Both the position numbers and the translations under genes were made by a program. The notes beneath the pieces were generated by a model. It was not told the DNA's origin and ran no database searches. It was given only the letters and a program-made list of their open reading frames with translations. A DNA stretch of 64,000 nt from Leptolinea sp. (lineage in GTDB: Bacteria; Chloroflexota; Anaerolineae; Anaerolineales; Anaerolineaceae), in assembly GCA_012798535.1 (NCBI GenBank), contig JAAZMZ010000006.1, positions 41,922 through 105,921 on the forward strand. The letters are read 5' to 3'. This document shows positions 16,581-26,543 of the stretch, one piece after another (positions within the stretch are counted from its first letter, which is position 1; each line of letters starts with the position of its first letter).

Positions 16581-17021
16581 CTAAGCTTCCTCAGTCTCCA
16601 CGCTGGTGATTTCAGAGAATTCGACCTTCTTATCACCTACTGTCAGGTAGACTTTGGAATTTGCCATGGTGATCCCGCTGACGATTCCAGAGACTTTTTC
16701 ATCATCGTCATTCAGATAAGTGACGGTTTTATCCAGCAGATTGGTGGCAGACGCGAACTGGTTCGTCAACGACATATTCGTTATGGCTTTGCTAATCTTC
16801 TGCAGTTCGGTCAAACTGTTCAGCTGCACCATCTGATTCACCATTTCGGTGTCATCCATGGGATCCAGTGGATTCTGGTTGGTCAACTGTGCCAGCAGCA
16901 AACTCATGAACTGCTCATTGGTATCCGTTGATTTCGTACCACTTGATGATGAGGAGCTACCGGTGGAAGAAGTACCGCCGGTTGATCCGGTGTATTTTCG
17001 ATAATCATCGATTGAGATCAT
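16581..17021 (-). CDS. flgD: Flagellar hook cap protein FlgD
   Basis: The 146-residue protein has a serine/glycine-rich leader followed by the FlgD core: NEQFMSLLLAQLTNQNPLDP, then MVQLNSLTELQKISKAI. The C-terminal hybrid domain is reduced to one short segment (about 100-145), so this is a minimal FlgD. It caps the growing hook, and it lies between fliK and the TIGR02530-type gene. Confidence 0.92.
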   Translation of the reverse strand: MISIDDYRKYTGSTGGTSSTGSSSSSSGTKSTDTNEQFMSLLLAQLTNQNPLDPMDDTEMVNQMVQLNSLTELQKISKAITNMSLTNQFASATNLLDKTVTYLNDDDEKVSGIVSGITMANSKVYLTVGDKKVEFSEITSVETEEA

Positions 17022-17032
17022 GGTTTCCTCTC

Positions 17033-18313
17033 TTAAATTCGATAATCCAGACTGGATGATCCAATCCCGACAGTCGGGGTGGTGATCTCATCTGTCTCAG
17101 GCAGGAAATTTGTCTGCACAGTTCCGGTATGCCCCTGGGTGTTTTGGCCGGCAGAAGTATTTGCCGATTGACTCTGCGCACCCTGGCTGTTGACCGACAT
17201 TCCACTGATAGAGACTCCGGCATTGGACAGAGACCGCTGCAATTGATCCAGATGGGTTTCCAGTAACCTGGCGGTGGCCGGAACTTCGGCCGTTATGACA
17301 ACTTTCATTCCATCACTGTTGGAAACCAAGCGAAGGTCGATCTTCCCTAGGTTTTCAGGATGGATTTGCACACGCATGGATTGACCCTGCTCCCGAACCA
17401 GTTCGGCCACCTCGGTGCTGACCTTTTGAATGATCGGCAGCGATTTGGGTTGAACCAGATTCTCGGTCGTCTTCAAGGAAGCCATGGCATAGATATTCGC
17501 GGTTGTTTTACCCGAATCGATTTCCGCCATATCTTCCGTCTGCATGGACAGGTCAACGACTTTTACAGTTGGTTCCTGCGTATCCAGTTTCTGTAACTCA
17601 TGCGATTCTTCAACCTGTGTGGTTTGCGCCGTTGTCATCATGATGGTTTCAGTCGCCGCACCCTTGTTTTCAAGGTTCTGCGCGGCCGCGTCGACCAGAG
17701 GCTGAAATTCTTTTGTTTCCACTTTAGGTTGTTGAATGGCCTGCTTCAGCTCGTCCGGCAACGGCTGGGGGTCGGTTTCCGGGATTTGGATGACTGTCGA
17801 TTGGCTATTTTCCATAACTGGAACCGCCGCCTGCGGGACAACCGTCTCTGTAGTATCATCGGTCTTCACAACAGCTTCAGGCTGTTGTTGGATCGACGGA
17901 ACCACAACAGCCGCCTGCATGGCCAGCACAGCCGCTGCAGCAGCCTGTATTTCTTCTTCTGCTGCTTCGGAGTCTGTCTGATCAACAGGTGTTTCTGTGC
18001 TTTCATTTTCATCCACCGGTTTTTCGGCAGTTTCTTCCGCCGGTTTATCTGCCGCCTTGGCATTATTGTCGGTCTTTCGATTTTCCGATCTGGCTTCAAC
18101 CGGATTTTTCGTTTCAGGTTGATCCTCCACCCTTGCCGTCTCCCGATCAGTTGTCCGGGTTTCGACAGGGGGTTTGGCACTTTTCACATTGTCAGAAGTA
18201 GCAACCTGAAGGAATTGATCGAACGAGTTCCCGACATCTCCCAGATTCACTCGGGGAGTGGCAGCAGGTTCGGGCGCCGCGCGCGCCAGGGTTTGTACAT
18301 CAGAACAAATCAT
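17033..18313 (-). CDS. fliK: Flagellar hook-length control protein FliK
   Basis: The 426-residue protein has a long acidic, alanine/glutamate/proline-rich N-terminal ruler region and a C-terminal FliK switch domain. The domain is marked by QSMRVQIHPENLGKIDLRLV, then ITAEVPATARLLETHLDQL (about residues 325-370). FliK measures hook length and switches export specificity at FlhB. It is placed between flgB and flgD. Confidence 0.92.
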   Translation of the reverse strand: MICSDVQTLARAAPEPAATPRVNLGDVGNSFDQFLQVATSDNVKSAKPPVETRTTDRETARVEDQPETKNPVEARSENRKTDNNAKAADKPAEETAEKPVDENESTETPVDQTDSEAAEEEIQAAAAAVLAMQAAVVVPSIQQQPEAVVKTDDTTETVVPQAAVPVMENSQSTVIQIPETDPQPLPDELKQAIQQPKVETKEFQPLVDAAAQNLENKGAATETIMMTTAQTTQVEESHELQKLDTQEPTVKVVDLSMQTEDMAEIDSGKTTANIYAMASLKTTENLVQPKSLPIIQKVSTEVAELVREQGQSMRVQIHPENLGKIDLRLVSNSDGMKVVITAEVPATARLLETHLDQLQRSLSNAGVSISGMSVNSQGAQSQSANTSAGQNTQGHTGTVQTNFLPETDEITTPTVGIGSSSLDYRI

Positions 18314-18317
18314 AGGC

Positions 18318-18719
18318 TCACCTCGCTATATTTTTTAATAGGCTCAATTTTTTCGAAACGGCCGTTGAAAGTGCGCTATACCGGATGCCGGTCTCGGTCA
18401 TTTGCACTAACTCGGTGTCGATATCGACATTGTTTCCATCCGCCCGTTCAGATCCACCGGTGCGGAGTTTTGCCTGGAATATCCCGGATGCCTCGTCTTT
18501 TGAAAGTTGGTGTTTGGGATCGGTGAGCTGCATGCCTAATTTTGGCGAGGAACTCATCGATTTCTGTAGTGCGCTTTCGAAGTTTAATTCCAGGGCGTGA
18601 TACCCCGGAGTATCCACATTGGCGACATTCTGACTGATCACATTCTTGCGGTAAGACAGGCCGTCCATCGCCTTGCTGGCGATATTCAACGCTGAGTCAC
18701 CATAAACTGGATCTGACAT
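18318..18719 (-). CDS. flgB: Flagellar rod protein FlgB
   Basis: The 133-residue protein has the proximal-rod signature: LSYRKNVISQNVANVDTPGY near residues 20-39 and a C-terminal helix after NNVDIDTELVQMTE. Length and motifs fit FlgB. In most genomes flgB directly precedes flgC and fliE. Here it is detached and lies about 6 kb downstream of flgC, between the lytic transglycosylase and fliK. Confidence 0.93.
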   Translation of the reverse strand: MSDPVYGDSALNIASKAMDGLSYRKNVISQNVANVDTPGYHALELNFESALQKSMSSSPKLGMQLTDPKHQLSKDEASGIFQAKLRTGGSERADGNNVDIDTELVQMTETGIRYSALSTAVSKKLSLLKNIAR

Positions 18720-18733
18720 ACGATCCTTCCTTT

Positions 18734-19276
18734 CTATCCCTTACCGTAAGTGGAAAGCACCCGTTTAACATACGTCTGGGTTTCTTGATACGGGGGAACA
18801 CCATCATATTGCGTCACAGCACCCGGACCTGCATTATAGGCGGCCAGGGTATTGGACAGATTCCCACCAAATTGATTGAGAAGCTCGCGAAGCAATTTCA
18901 CACCGCCCTCGATGTTCTCGGCCGGGTCAAGTGGATTTTCAACTCCCAGGCTCTCAGCGGTAGCAGGCATCAACTGCATCAATCCCATGGCTCCGGCCGA
19001 AGAGATGGCAGAGGCATCAAAATTTGATTCGTTTTGGATAACAGCCTTCACCAGATCGGCGTCCACACCATATTTCTGGCTTGCCTTCTGGATGATGGAT
19101 TCAAAGCTGGAATTGGCAGATGAACCGGAAGTTTTTGACGAGGAGGATGAACCGAAGAGTTCTGAGAGGTCGCTGTCAACCCCTTTGGAAGAAAGCGTCT
19201 TTTCAAGAAGTTTGATCAACGCCTGCATCATCACCAATTGAACATCCAGATTTCCACTAGAAGACAAACCGTACAT
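18734..19276 (-). CDS. Lytic transglycosylase of the flagellar operon
   Basis: The start MYGLSSSG at 19276 has AAAGGG upstream and overlaps fliJ by 20 bases. The 180-residue protein has a serine-rich linker and an SLT domain (about 60-175). Catalytic Glu83 lies in QNESNFD, followed by GAMGLMQLMP and AAYNAGPGAV. It cuts peptidoglycan to let the rod through, replacing the muramidase half of FlgJ. There is no evident signal peptide, so export by the flagellar apparatus itself is likely. Confidence 0.9.
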   Translation of the reverse strand: MYGLSSSGNLDVQLVMMQALIKLLEKTLSSKGVDSDLSELFGSSSSSKTSGSSANSSFESIIQKASQKYGVDADLVKAVIQNESNFDASAISSAGAMGLMQLMPATAESLGVENPLDPAENIEGGVKLLRELLNQFGGNLSNTLAAYNAGPGAVTQYDGVPPYQETQTYVKRVLSTYGKG

Positions 19277-19742
19277 TGGGTACCCTTTCGCGCATCTTCT
19301 TTTCGCTGGCAGCATGCGCCTGGCTGATATAGATATCATCCTGCTGCTGCTTTTCCCGCATATTGACTCTATCGGTGTACACCTGGAGCTCTTTCTGGCT
19401 TAATTTTTCCAGGGCAATTTCATCCTGTTTGGCTTGAACCAGAGCCAGGCGTGCATTCTCGGTTTCCACGGCCAGCCTTTCGATCTCAATCTTCTGGCGG
19501 TCAATGCCCTTCTGAATCTTTTTGAGGAACGAACGGGCCTGCAGAATCTTTTGCATGTTTAGGTCGCCATGCTGGTAGGAACCAAGTTCAACCAGCAGGC
19601 TCTGTTTCTGAACTTCGATCGCGGCAAGCTGTTCTCTGGCATTCTGCAACTGATTCTGCAGATGGCCGAGAACAACTTCCAATTTTTCCACCTTGCTGTG
19701 CCGGTAATCCAGCACATTCTGTAGAGAGAATTTAGGCGGCAT
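19257..19742 (-). CDS. fliJ: Flagellar export protein FliJ
   Basis: A 161-residue, almost wholly coiled-coil protein beginning [18 protein letters not shown], the standard FliJ opening. It links the FliI ATPase ring to FlhA and escorts chaperone-substrate complexes. Its start overlaps fliI by 11 bases and its end overlaps the transglycosylase gene. Confidence 0.9.
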   Translation of the reverse strand: MPPKFSLQNVLDYRHSKVEKLEVVLGHLQNQLQNAREQLAAIEVQKQSLLVELGSYQHGDLNMQKILQARSFLKKIQKGIDRQKIEIERLAVETENARLALVQAKQDEIALEKLSQKELQVYTDRVNMREKQQQDDIYISQAHAASEKKMRERVPNVRFVF

Positions 19743-21072
19743 GATCGACTCCTATTTCTCCCCCGATACCTTCCAATAAAGAAATGGTCTCGGAAAAATC
19801 TGAGAATTCCTTGCCCTGAAGCAGAAAAGAATCGATAATCGGCATAGCGGATATAGCTTCATCCACTTCAGGGTCACTCCCCGAGACGTACGCACCAATA
19901 TTGATAAGATCGCGGGCTTTTTCGTAGGTAGCCAGCAGTTTGCGGGCTTTGGCCGCCCAGGCGCGGTGTTCGCGGCTGGTGATATGCGGCATTACCCTGG
20001 AGATGCTTCCCAGAACATCGATCGCCGGGTAATGGTTACGGGTGGCCAGCTGGCGGCTGAGTATGATATGCCCGTCGAGAATGGATCGCACGGCATCACA
20101 GATCGGTTCATTAAAATCGTCGCCTTCCACCAGAACGGTGAAATAGCCGGTAATTGAGCCACGCTGGCCTGTTCCGGCTCTTTCGAGCAGTTTCGGCAAA
20201 AGCGCGAAAACAGACGGGGTATAACCGCGGCTGGCTGGTGGCTCGCCTATGGCAAGGCCAACTTCACGCTGGGCCATGGCAAAGCGGGTGACCGAATCCA
20301 TCAGGAAGGTCACATCCATTCCCTGATCGCGAAAATTCTCCGCAATGGTCATGGCAACGTAGGCCGCTTTCAACCGCAGCAGCGCCGGTTTATCGGAGGT
20401 AGAGACAACCACGACAGAACGCTCGAGGCCTTCTTTGCCCAGGTCGCCTTCCACAAAGTCGCGGACTTCACGGCCACGTTCACCGATCAACGCAATTACC
20501 GAAACATCAGAGCGGGAACTGCGGGCAATGGAACCCATGAGGGTGCTCTTGCCCACACCAGAACCGGCAAAGATGCCCATACGCTGGCCTTTGCCGCAGG
20601 TTAAAAAACCATCGATGGCGCGTACGCCTGTCACCAGCGGTTCGGTGATGATCTGCCGTTCCATGGGATGAGGAGCCGCATTGTTGATCGGGCGGGTTTC
20701 CAATTCTCCCAGAGGGCCATTGCCGTCAATCGGCTCCCCCAGGCCATCCACCACCCGGCCAAGCAACGGAAGCCCGACCGGCGCCCGCAACACCGTACGC
20801 TGCGGATAGATGGAACTATCCGGTTGAATACCTTCCATGTTACCAAGCGGCATAAGCAGGGTTGTACTGTTGCGAAAACCCACAACCTCGGAAAGAATGG
20901 TCTCGCCCGACCGGGCGCGAATCTCGCAGACCTCACCAATCTGGCAATCCAATCCAACCGCTTCTATCGTCAGACCGATCACCTGCACTACCCGGCCGGA
21001 TACTCGCAGGGAGCTGCAATTCTCCAGAGAGCGCTCGAAAGGCGACAGATCAACTGGCGAGATCCGGTTCAT
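19732..21072 (-). CDS. fliI: Flagellum-specific ATPase FliI
   Basis: The 446-residue protein has a beta-barrel N-terminus, the Walker A motif GSGVGKST (170-177), Walker B in [12 protein letters not shown], and [11 protein letters not shown]. It is homologous to F1 beta and energises export together with FliH and FliJ. Its start overlaps fliH by 4 bases. Confidence 0.96.
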   Translation of the reverse strand: MNRISPVDLSPFERSLENCSSLRVSGRVVQVIGLTIEAVGLDCQIGEVCEIRARSGETILSEVVGFRNSTTLLMPLGNMEGIQPDSSIYPQRTVLRAPVGLPLLGRVVDGLGEPIDGNGPLGELETRPINNAAPHPMERQIITEPLVTGVRAIDGFLTCGKGQRMGIFAGSGVGKSTLMGSIARSSRSDVSVIALIGERGREVRDFVEGDLGKEGLERSVVVVSTSDKPALLRLKAAYVAMTIAENFRDQGMDVTFLMDSVTRFAMAQREVGLAIGEPPASRGYTPSVFALLPKLLERAGTGQRGSITGYFTVLVEGDDFNEPICDAVRSILDGHIILSRQLATRNHYPAIDVLGSISRVMPHITSREHRAWAAKARKLLATYEKARDLINIGAYVSGSDPEVDEAISAMPIIDSFLLQGKEFSDFSETISLLEGIGGEIGVDHAA

Positions 21073-22022
21073 TCTTCAGGCTCCGGATTTTCCAGGTTAT
21101 TGGCCGTCTCTTTAATGGCATCGTTGATCTGGTCGATCTGTTCTTCCACGCGGCCGTCTACAACTCCAAACTGGCCGTCAATAAAACATCCACCCCGCAA
21201 AATATTCTGGCTGGAGACGATCTGGATTTGCTGCCCGTTCAGGGTTATTTCCGATTCCTGCCATAAATTAACGAGCAATTTGGCGTCTTCCGGATTCAGG
21301 TAGATGCGCAGATTGCCCAACCGGCTGGCTTCATTGATTGCCCTGCTGACGATGTGATCGATTTGGTCCGCGGGCAGTTCGAAACCGGAACCAAACAATT
21401 TCTTGCCAATCGAAAGCACCATGTCGATGATCCGGTTCTGGCTCTGGTGCATCACACGTTCCTGCCAGAGTTGAGACTCTTGAAAGATGCGCTCCACTTG
21501 ATGCAAGGTTTCGGAGATTTCGTTCCGGGCTGTGGTCATGCCATCCATGAAGGCTTTCTGTTTCAGAGATTCGGCTTCGGTCTTTGCCTCATCCATGATT
21601 CGGGCGGCATTTTTCTCTGCTTCGGCGATGATCTCATCCGCCTTTGCCCTGGCTTCTTCCAACAGATATGAATGATCTTCAACCACCCGCGGCGCGGCAG
21701 CCTGTTCCACATTTCTGTGAACCACTTCTTTTTTAAATTCCGGAACAGTCCAGCCATGGATGGTTTCCGGTCTTGTGACTTTTGAAATATAAGGCGTTCT
21801 GGTGTTAAAAATGGCCGCGGGTCTGGTGTTCAGAACGGTTTCCGCCTTCTCAGCAGCGTCTGAGCCATCGGGATTGGGGTTTCCCTGCTCTTCTATAATG
21901 GGTGAACGAGACGAAGACGATTCATTGGAGACAACCATGGCGCCCTCCAATTCAGAAACCTGAAATGGAGAGATGGTCTTTACCTTCTCACCCTTCAGAA
22001 TCCTAGAGAATGACGGCGTCAC
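21069..22022 (-). CDS. fliH: Flagellar assembly protein FliH
   Basis: I choose GTG at 22022 because GGAGG lies five bases before it; an in-frame GTG at 22043 lacks such a site. The 317-residue protein has a disordered N-terminus, a long alanine/glutamate coiled coil (about 110-200: [20 protein letters not shown]) and a V-ATPase-E-like C-terminal domain. It regulates FliI and docks it at the C-ring. It overlaps fliG by 20 bases. Confidence 0.88.
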   Translation of the reverse strand: MTPSFSRILKGEKVKTISPFQVSELEGAMVVSNESSSSRSPIIEEQGNPNPDGSDAAEKAETVLNTRPAAIFNTRTPYISKVTRPETIHGWTVPEFKKEVVHRNVEQAAAPRVVEDHSYLLEEARAKADEIIAEAEKNAARIMDEAKTEAESLKQKAFMDGMTTARNEISETLHQVERIFQESQLWQERVMHQSQNRIIDMVLSIGKKLFGSGFELPADQIDHIVSRAINEASRLGNLRIYLNPEDAKLLVNLWQESEITLNGQQIQIVSSQNILRGGCFIDGQFGVVDGRVEEQIDQINDAIKETANNLENPEPEE

Positions 22023-23025
22023 CTGAACCTCCACCGGCGCCAACGATCACGATTTCGCCCGCTTCTTCCAGTGCCCGAACAAGTTCGATGATCTTCCTCT
22101 GAGAAGCATAGACATCTTTTGCCAGCTGCGGTCCGAGGATTTCAATTTCTTCTTTCAAGCTTTCCCGGGCTCGTTCTGAGAGATTCCGGAATACCAGGTC
22201 TTTCAATTTTTCCGGTGCACCCTTAAGAGCCAGCGCCAGATCGTTCTTGTTGACTTCACGGGTGATCCGCTGCATGGTGCGGTCGTCCATCTTGGCCAGA
22301 TCATCAAAGGTGAACAAAGATGCTCTGATCTCATCCACTAGTTTTGGATCGGTGGGTTCCATGGCTTCGAAAATCCGTTTTTGCACATCCCGATCCACCT
22401 GGTTCATCATTTTGACCAGGAAGTTCACACCGCCGGTTGCCCGGAAATCAGCCGCCGATAAGACGCCTGAGAGTTTCTGTTTAAGATTGCGTTCTACAAC
22501 CTGCACGACCTGTGGTGAAACGCGATCCATCCGCGCCAGGCGCAGGGTGACTTCGATCTGAAGGTCGGTGGGCAGGTTGGTGAGAATATCCGCTGCCAGT
22601 TTGGCTTCAAGGTAAGACAGCACAAGCGCGATTGTCTGCGGATGTTCGTCCTGCAGCATCACAGCAACCTGGCTTGTGTCGGCGTTACGCAGCATTTCAA
22701 AAGAGGAAATCTGCTGGCGCGCGGAAATTCTTTCAAGGATCTCGGCACCTCGCCGTGGACCGACCGCCCGGGCTAGCAATTGCCGGGTGTATTCCGTTCC
22801 GCCGCCCACCAGATCAACTCCTGAAATTCCCAGAGCGTAGGCTTCCTCAAGGGCAGTCTGGCGCACTTCATTGGGAATAGATCCGCTTTCGCTGATCGTC
22901 AGCAGCAGGCGCTCCATCTCAGCCTCACCCAGGTATTGAAGCACCCTGGATGAAGATTCCACTCCCAGAGAGAGTAAAAGCGCCGTCGCCTTCTCGAGGC
23001 CGGTGATTTGACCCTGGTCAGCCAT
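22003..23025 (-). CDS. fliG: Flagellar motor switch protein FliG
   Basis: The 340-residue protein has the FliG order: an N-terminal domain bound to FliF (GLEKATALLLSLG), the EHPQTIALVLSYL motif of the middle domain, and the C-terminal torque domain with MDDRTMQRITREV and charged residues in LVFRNLSERARE. It transmits stator force to the rotor. It overlaps fliF by 8 bases. Confidence 0.96.
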   Translation of the reverse strand: MADQGQITGLEKATALLLSLGVESSSRVLQYLGEAEMERLLLTISESGSIPNEVRQTALEEAYALGISGVDLVGGGTEYTRQLLARAVGPRRGAEILERISARQQISSFEMLRNADTSQVAVMLQDEHPQTIALVLSYLEAKLAADILTNLPTDLQIEVTLRLARMDRVSPQVVQVVERNLKQKLSGVLSAADFRATGGVNFLVKMMNQVDRDVQKRIFEAMEPTDPKLVDEIRASLFTFDDLAKMDDRTMQRITREVNKNDLALALKGAPEKLKDLVFRNLSERARESLKEEIEILGPQLAKDVYASQRKIIELVRALEEAGEIVIVGAGGGSGDAVIL

Positions 23026-24673
23026 TCTTCTTATCCTGGTTCAGCCACATCTGGATGACATCCGCTACACTGGCCGGATTATCTTCTGCCAGCCGCGCGA
23101 TCAACGCCTGCATTTTTTGCTCTTCGGCAGATGTCACTTTTGGAGTGATACGGGCAGAAGCTTCCTGAAGCAGATTACCGGTCTTCGCGGCAGCCGTCAA
23201 ACCAGAAGCCGCCTTCTGTTCGGGTGTTGACACAGGCAATTCAAGCCCTCCTACAGATGCCGGCATGGCCAGTTCACCGGCCGGCTTCAACACGGGTTCC
23301 CAGACATCGATCGAGGCCACCTTCAGGTTCTTCAGCAGGCGGCTGATATACCAGAAGAGCGCCGCCAGCAAGAGCAACCCGCCGACAATCTCAGCGACCA
23401 TAATAATGATGCGGGTGCGGTCGGCTACGGCCAGGTCTTCTTCCTGCTGCTGCAGATAGGTCTTGTCGAAGGTCAAGGTTTGAACGGATAGCTGATCGCC
23501 GCGTTTCTGGTCGATACCGGCCGCTGCCGCGATAGCCGTTTGTAATGTCTGTAACTGCTGCTGATCACTGATTCCATCCACCAGCACGGATAGACTGATG
23601 TTATCCACCATTCCCGGGCGGATAATTTGATGATTCTCGGTCTGAGCTACCTCATAATTAATAGTCTCTTCTTCACGTTGATACAGCGTGGGTGAACTGG
23701 TGGTGGTAGTCGTGCCGGCTACCGGAGTGGGTAAATTGGAGACCGCACCTGCCACACCTCCGGTTCCCGTGCTGTCAAGGGTATAACTTTCGCTGGTCTT
23801 TTGCGAGCTGCGAATGGCATTGGGCGTGGGTTCAAAGGTGGTCGTAGTGATCTCTTTGTCACTCCAATCCAGGCGGACTGAAGCCTGAACAACAGATTTA
23901 TTCGGGCCCAGAGCCGTATCCAGTAAAGTTTTTACTTTTTTCTGAACATCGCTGGCTGCCGCCAGTTCTGCCGCGCGGCGGCTATCCACCTGGGAAACGG
24001 CGCCGGCGGTTTCATCGCTTGTACCGGCGGCCAGAACATCTCCTTCAGTGTTCACAACGACCACGTTCTCTGCAGATAAACCTTCCACTGCATTGGCGGT
24101 TAAATACGTGATGGCCCGGATCTGACCGGCATCGAGGTGCCGTCCGGTGCGTTCCTGAATGGTGATGGAGGCTGTTGTCGGAGCCTGCTCATCTGCCAGC
24201 AGGGTTTTTTCAGGTGTGACAATGTGCACCCGAACGCCTTCTACCGCGTCCAGGCTGCCGATAGTTCGTTCCAGTTCACCTTCGATTGCCCGCTGATAGG
24301 TAACACGCTGGGTGAATTCCGTCATACCCAGGGTATTCTGGCTCAAAAGCTCATATCCGGCGCTGCCACCTTTTGGAAGACCGGCGTTGGCCATTTGCAG
24401 CCGAACATCATACAGTTTGTCTGACTGCACCAGAATGGTCGTCCCCTGCAACTTGTAATCAATTCCGGAAGTCTTCAACTGTTCCACAATGGATCCGGCG
24501 TCGGATTCATCAAGCCCGCTGTAGGCAACGCTGTAGGTGGGCTGAGTGGCCCATGTGATCAACACCGGCACCATAACCACAACCAGCACCGCTACAGCGA
24601 TCAGAATTACCCGCTGGGTGGGTTTCTGTTTTTCCCAAAAACTGGTTGCCTGGGTGGTAATTTTAGCAAGCAT
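23018..24673 (-). CDS. fliF: Flagellar MS-ring protein FliF
   Basis: The 551-residue protein has a first membrane helix (about 20-45), ring-building domains with the LDESDAGSIVEQLK and GYELLSQNTLGMTEFTQ signatures, a second membrane helix (about 430-455) and a FliG-binding tail. The start MLAKITTQ at 24673 has AGGA nine bases upstream; ATG 24679 would be too close to it. FliF is the base on which the export gate and C-ring assemble. Confidence 0.95.
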   Translation of the reverse strand: MLAKITTQATSFWEKQKPTQRVILIAVAVLVVVMVPVLITWATQPTYSVAYSGLDESDAGSIVEQLKTSGIDYKLQGTTILVQSDKLYDVRLQMANAGLPKGGSAGYELLSQNTLGMTEFTQRVTYQRAIEGELERTIGSLDAVEGVRVHIVTPEKTLLADEQAPTTASITIQERTGRHLDAGQIRAITYLTANAVEGLSAENVVVVNTEGDVLAAGTSDETAGAVSQVDSRRAAELAAASDVQKKVKTLLDTALGPNKSVVQASVRLDWSDKEITTTTFEPTPNAIRSSQKTSESYTLDSTGTGGVAGAVSNLPTPVAGTTTTTSSPTLYQREEETINYEVAQTENHQIIRPGMVDNISLSVLVDGISDQQQLQTLQTAIAAAAGIDQKRGDQLSVQTLTFDKTYLQQQEEDLAVADRTRIIIMVAEIVGGLLLLAALFWYISRLLKNLKVASIDVWEPVLKPAGELAMPASVGGLELPVSTPEQKAASGLTAAAKTGNLLQEASARITPKVTSAEEQKMQALIARLAEDNPASVADVIQMWLNQDKKNG

Positions 24674-24710
24674 AACCATACATCCTTGATTTAATCGAAT
24701 TTAGAAAGGA

Positions 24711-25007
24711 TCAGACACTCATGCGGGAGATTTCTTTGTAGGCATCCACCAGTTTGTCACGGATACCGATGGCGATCTTGAAACTGATATCCGTCTGATC
24801 CGCCGCGATCATCACCTGGTGAATATCCACATCTTCACCGGCAGCCAGTCTGGTCATCAAATCATCGCTGGTCTGCTGGGTTTCGCTTAGATTCTGCAGC
24901 ATACTATCAAATGTCTTGCCAACCTCTTTCAGCGTGTCTTTCTGCGGGGTCTTGCTCAGAGAATTGATGGAGGCCGGAATGGAACTGTGAATTCCTGGAA
25001 TATTCAT
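24711..25007 (-). CDS. fliE: Flagellar hook-basal body protein FliE
   Basis: The start MNIPGIHS at 25007 has GAGGAG upstream, which abuts a second ATG at 25016. The 98-residue protein carries the FliE C-terminal pattern VDIHQVMIAADQTDISFKIAIGIRD split across helices, which joins the MS-ring to the rod. It follows flgC after 28 bases. Confidence 0.92.
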   Translation of the reverse strand: MNIPGIHSSIPASINSLSKTPQKDTLKEVGKTFDSMLQNLSETQQTSDDLMTRLAAGEDVDIHQVMIAADQTDISFKIAIGIRDKLVDAYKEISRMSV

Positions 25008-25035
25008 AAGAGTCATCTCCTCTTATTCACCTGTG

Positions 25036-25488
25036 TTAACCGCCAATTTCAATGGCTTTATTAGCCATTGTCTTGGCAGCATCGACCATAGCCAGATTGG
25101 CTTCATACGAACGGGTTGCCGAGAGCATATTGGTCATTTCTACGGTCAGATTGACATTCGGGTAGGTGACATAGCCGTTCTCATCGGCATCCGGATTAGT
25201 CGGTTCATACACAGTCTCCCCGGGGTTTGTGTCCGTTCTGATTTCAGCCACCTTGACACCCTGAAGATTCAGAGCCTTCTCACCAATACTGCGGTTGGTC
25301 AGCATCAAATTGGCAAGAAAGGGCACCTTGTTATTCGCGGTAAGAACCACATCTTTGCGCTGGTAAGGCTTGCCGTCTTCAGTTTTTGTAGTTTCGGCGT
25401 TGGCTACGTTATTGGAGATCGTATCCAGGCGCAGTCTTTGCGCAAAAAGCGCGGAAGAACTGATTCGCAGGCTAGACCAAAAACTCAT
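25036..25488 (-). CDS. flgC: Flagellar rod protein FlgC
   Basis: The 150-residue protein has the rod signature ALFAQRLRLDTISNNVANAE (about 13-32) and the FlgC insertion YVTYPNVNLTVEMTNML near the C-terminus. GGAG lies before the ATG. It heads the hook-basal-body operon that runs to the PilZ gene, and its upstream region contains four 11-bp repeats. Confidence 0.94.
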   Translation of the reverse strand: MSFWSSLRISSSALFAQRLRLDTISNNVANAETTKTEDGKPYQRKDVVLTANNKVPFLANLMLTNRSIGEKALNLQGVKVAEIRTDTNPGETVYEPTNPDADENGYVTYPNVNLTVEMTNMLSATRSYEANLAMVDAAKTMANKAIEIGG

Positions 25489-25571
25489 ATTTCGCTCCGG
25501 TAATGGTTAAATAATACGGACAACCGTTTTTCGCTCTGAGAATAGATTAACATGCCCCTTCTCGGGGAGCA

Positions 25572-25609
25572 GTAAAAGAAAAATGAATGATGTGTAAAAT
25601 CCGCGTGAA
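25572..25609 (-). promoter_or_regulatory. 11-bp direct-repeat element upstream of flgC (four units)
   Basis: On the minus strand the units are TTCAC, TTTAC, TTCAT and TTTAC, each separated by exactly six bases (plus-strand positions 25605-25609, 25594-25598, 25583-25587 and 25572-25576). The element ends 84 bases before flgC. It has the best-preserved repeat number of the family. Confidence 0.6.
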
Positions 25610-25624
25610 AGAGAATCGGAAACC

Positions 25625-25648
25625 CCGTCAGCTTCCCCCCACTGACGG
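25625..25648 (-). terminator. Weak hairpin after fliS
   Basis: CCGTCAG (25625-25631) pairs with CTGACGG (25642-25648) around a 10-base loop. The T-run after it on the minus strand is short (GGTTTCC). It could end the fliS transcript 50 bases past its stop. Confidence 0.4.
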
Positions 25649-25697
25649 TCGTTCCCAGAGCGAATAGATTGGATTACAAAGGTTGTTCCGTGTTTTA

Positions 25698-26057
25698 TCA
25701 GGCTGAGTGAACAGCCACGGTAACTCCGGCGGGTACCTGTTGAGTCCTGGGGGCATTCATCTGATTTTCAATAGTTACCCAGGCATCGCGTAATTCAACA
25801 AGGGTTTGTTTGGCCTGTTTGTATTCCTGTTTGCGAATGCAATCCAGGCACCAATTGTATAAGGACAGAAGGTTCATGGCGATTTCAGCGTAGTTGTAAT
25901 CGAGTGCGTCGCGAAGTGCACTAACCGCTTTCAACGCGGTTACCATGTCTTTTTGATCGCAGGAACGAATCGCCAGATCATAAGCCATGATGACCAGATG
26001 CAGCGGTGAAGCCGTTAAGACTTCCTGTTTGCGGTAAATCTGGCTGTGATTGTACAT
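25698..26057 (-). CDS. fliS: Flagellin export chaperone FliS
   Basis: The start MYNHSQIYRKQEVLTASP at 26057 has AGGAGG upstream; longer readings lack it. The 119-residue helical protein shows the FliS pattern: Y-x-K/Q-x-x-V-x-TASPLHLVIMAYDLAIR, then YNWCLDCIRKQE. It binds the flagellin C-terminus to prevent early polymerisation. It follows flaG3 after 96 bases, which carry two 11-bp repeats. Confidence 0.88.
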   Translation of the reverse strand: MYNHSQIYRKQEVLTASPLHLVIMAYDLAIRSCDQKDMVTALKAVSALRDALDYNYAEIAMNLLSLYNWCLDCIRKQEYKQAKQTLVELRDAWVTIENQMNAPRTQQVPAGVTVAVHSA

Positions 26058-26132
26058 AAACGCTTCCTCCTCAATAACTTCTGTTACAAAAACTATATTC
26101 GGTAAACCCGCGAATCTCTGAAGCGTCAAACC

Positions 26133-26148
26133 GTAAAAATGGCGTAAA
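26133..26148 (-). promoter_or_regulatory. 11-bp direct-repeat element upstream of fliS (two units)
   Basis: Two perfect TTTAC units on the minus strand (26144-26148 and 26133-26137) are separated by six bases. They end 76 bases before the fliS start, close to the 68-97 base distance seen for the other elements. Confidence 0.5.
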
Positions 26149-26153
26149 GAAAA

Positions 26154-26447
26154 TCAGGCGTTCTTCTGGAGCAATCCACCTGAGGGAATCTCTTCCATGG
26201 CATCACCAGGGACGGTGCGAATAACTTCGGAAGATTGCTCATCCACGATAAAGACAACAACTTCATGATCATCTTCATTGACCTTGTAGATCAACCGCGT
26301 GTTGCCGGGGAATGTATATGTGGGCACCGGAGATTTAACTTCGGGTGCGGGCTTCGGTTGTGATTCACTTCTTTCGGCAGGATGCGAATAACCCACATTC
26401 GGTTCACCACTGCTTGCACCAATAGAATACACAAAAAACTCAGACAT
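26154..26447 (-). CDS. flaG: FlaG-family protein, copy 3
   Basis: The start MSEFFVYSIG at 26447 has AGGAAGGA upstream. The 97-residue protein has a disordered first half and the FlaG core in the second: TRLIYKVNEDDHEVVVFIVD followed by EVIRTVPGDAMEEIP. FlaG proteins are thought to influence filament length or capping. It is the most divergent of three tandem copies and has its own repeat element upstream. Confidence 0.82.
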   Translation of the reverse strand: MSEFFVYSIGASSGEPNVGYSHPAERSESQPKPAPEVKSPVPTYTFPGNTRLIYKVNEDDHEVVVFIVDEQSSEVIRTVPGDAMEEIPSGGLLQKNA

Positions 26448-26543
26448 AGGATCCTTCCTTTCGACCACTGGCAGAAATTGCTTTCCGCCGCTTGCCGCGC
26501 CGGTCCTCCTTGAACGGTATATCTTTATAATCGGATGAACCCG

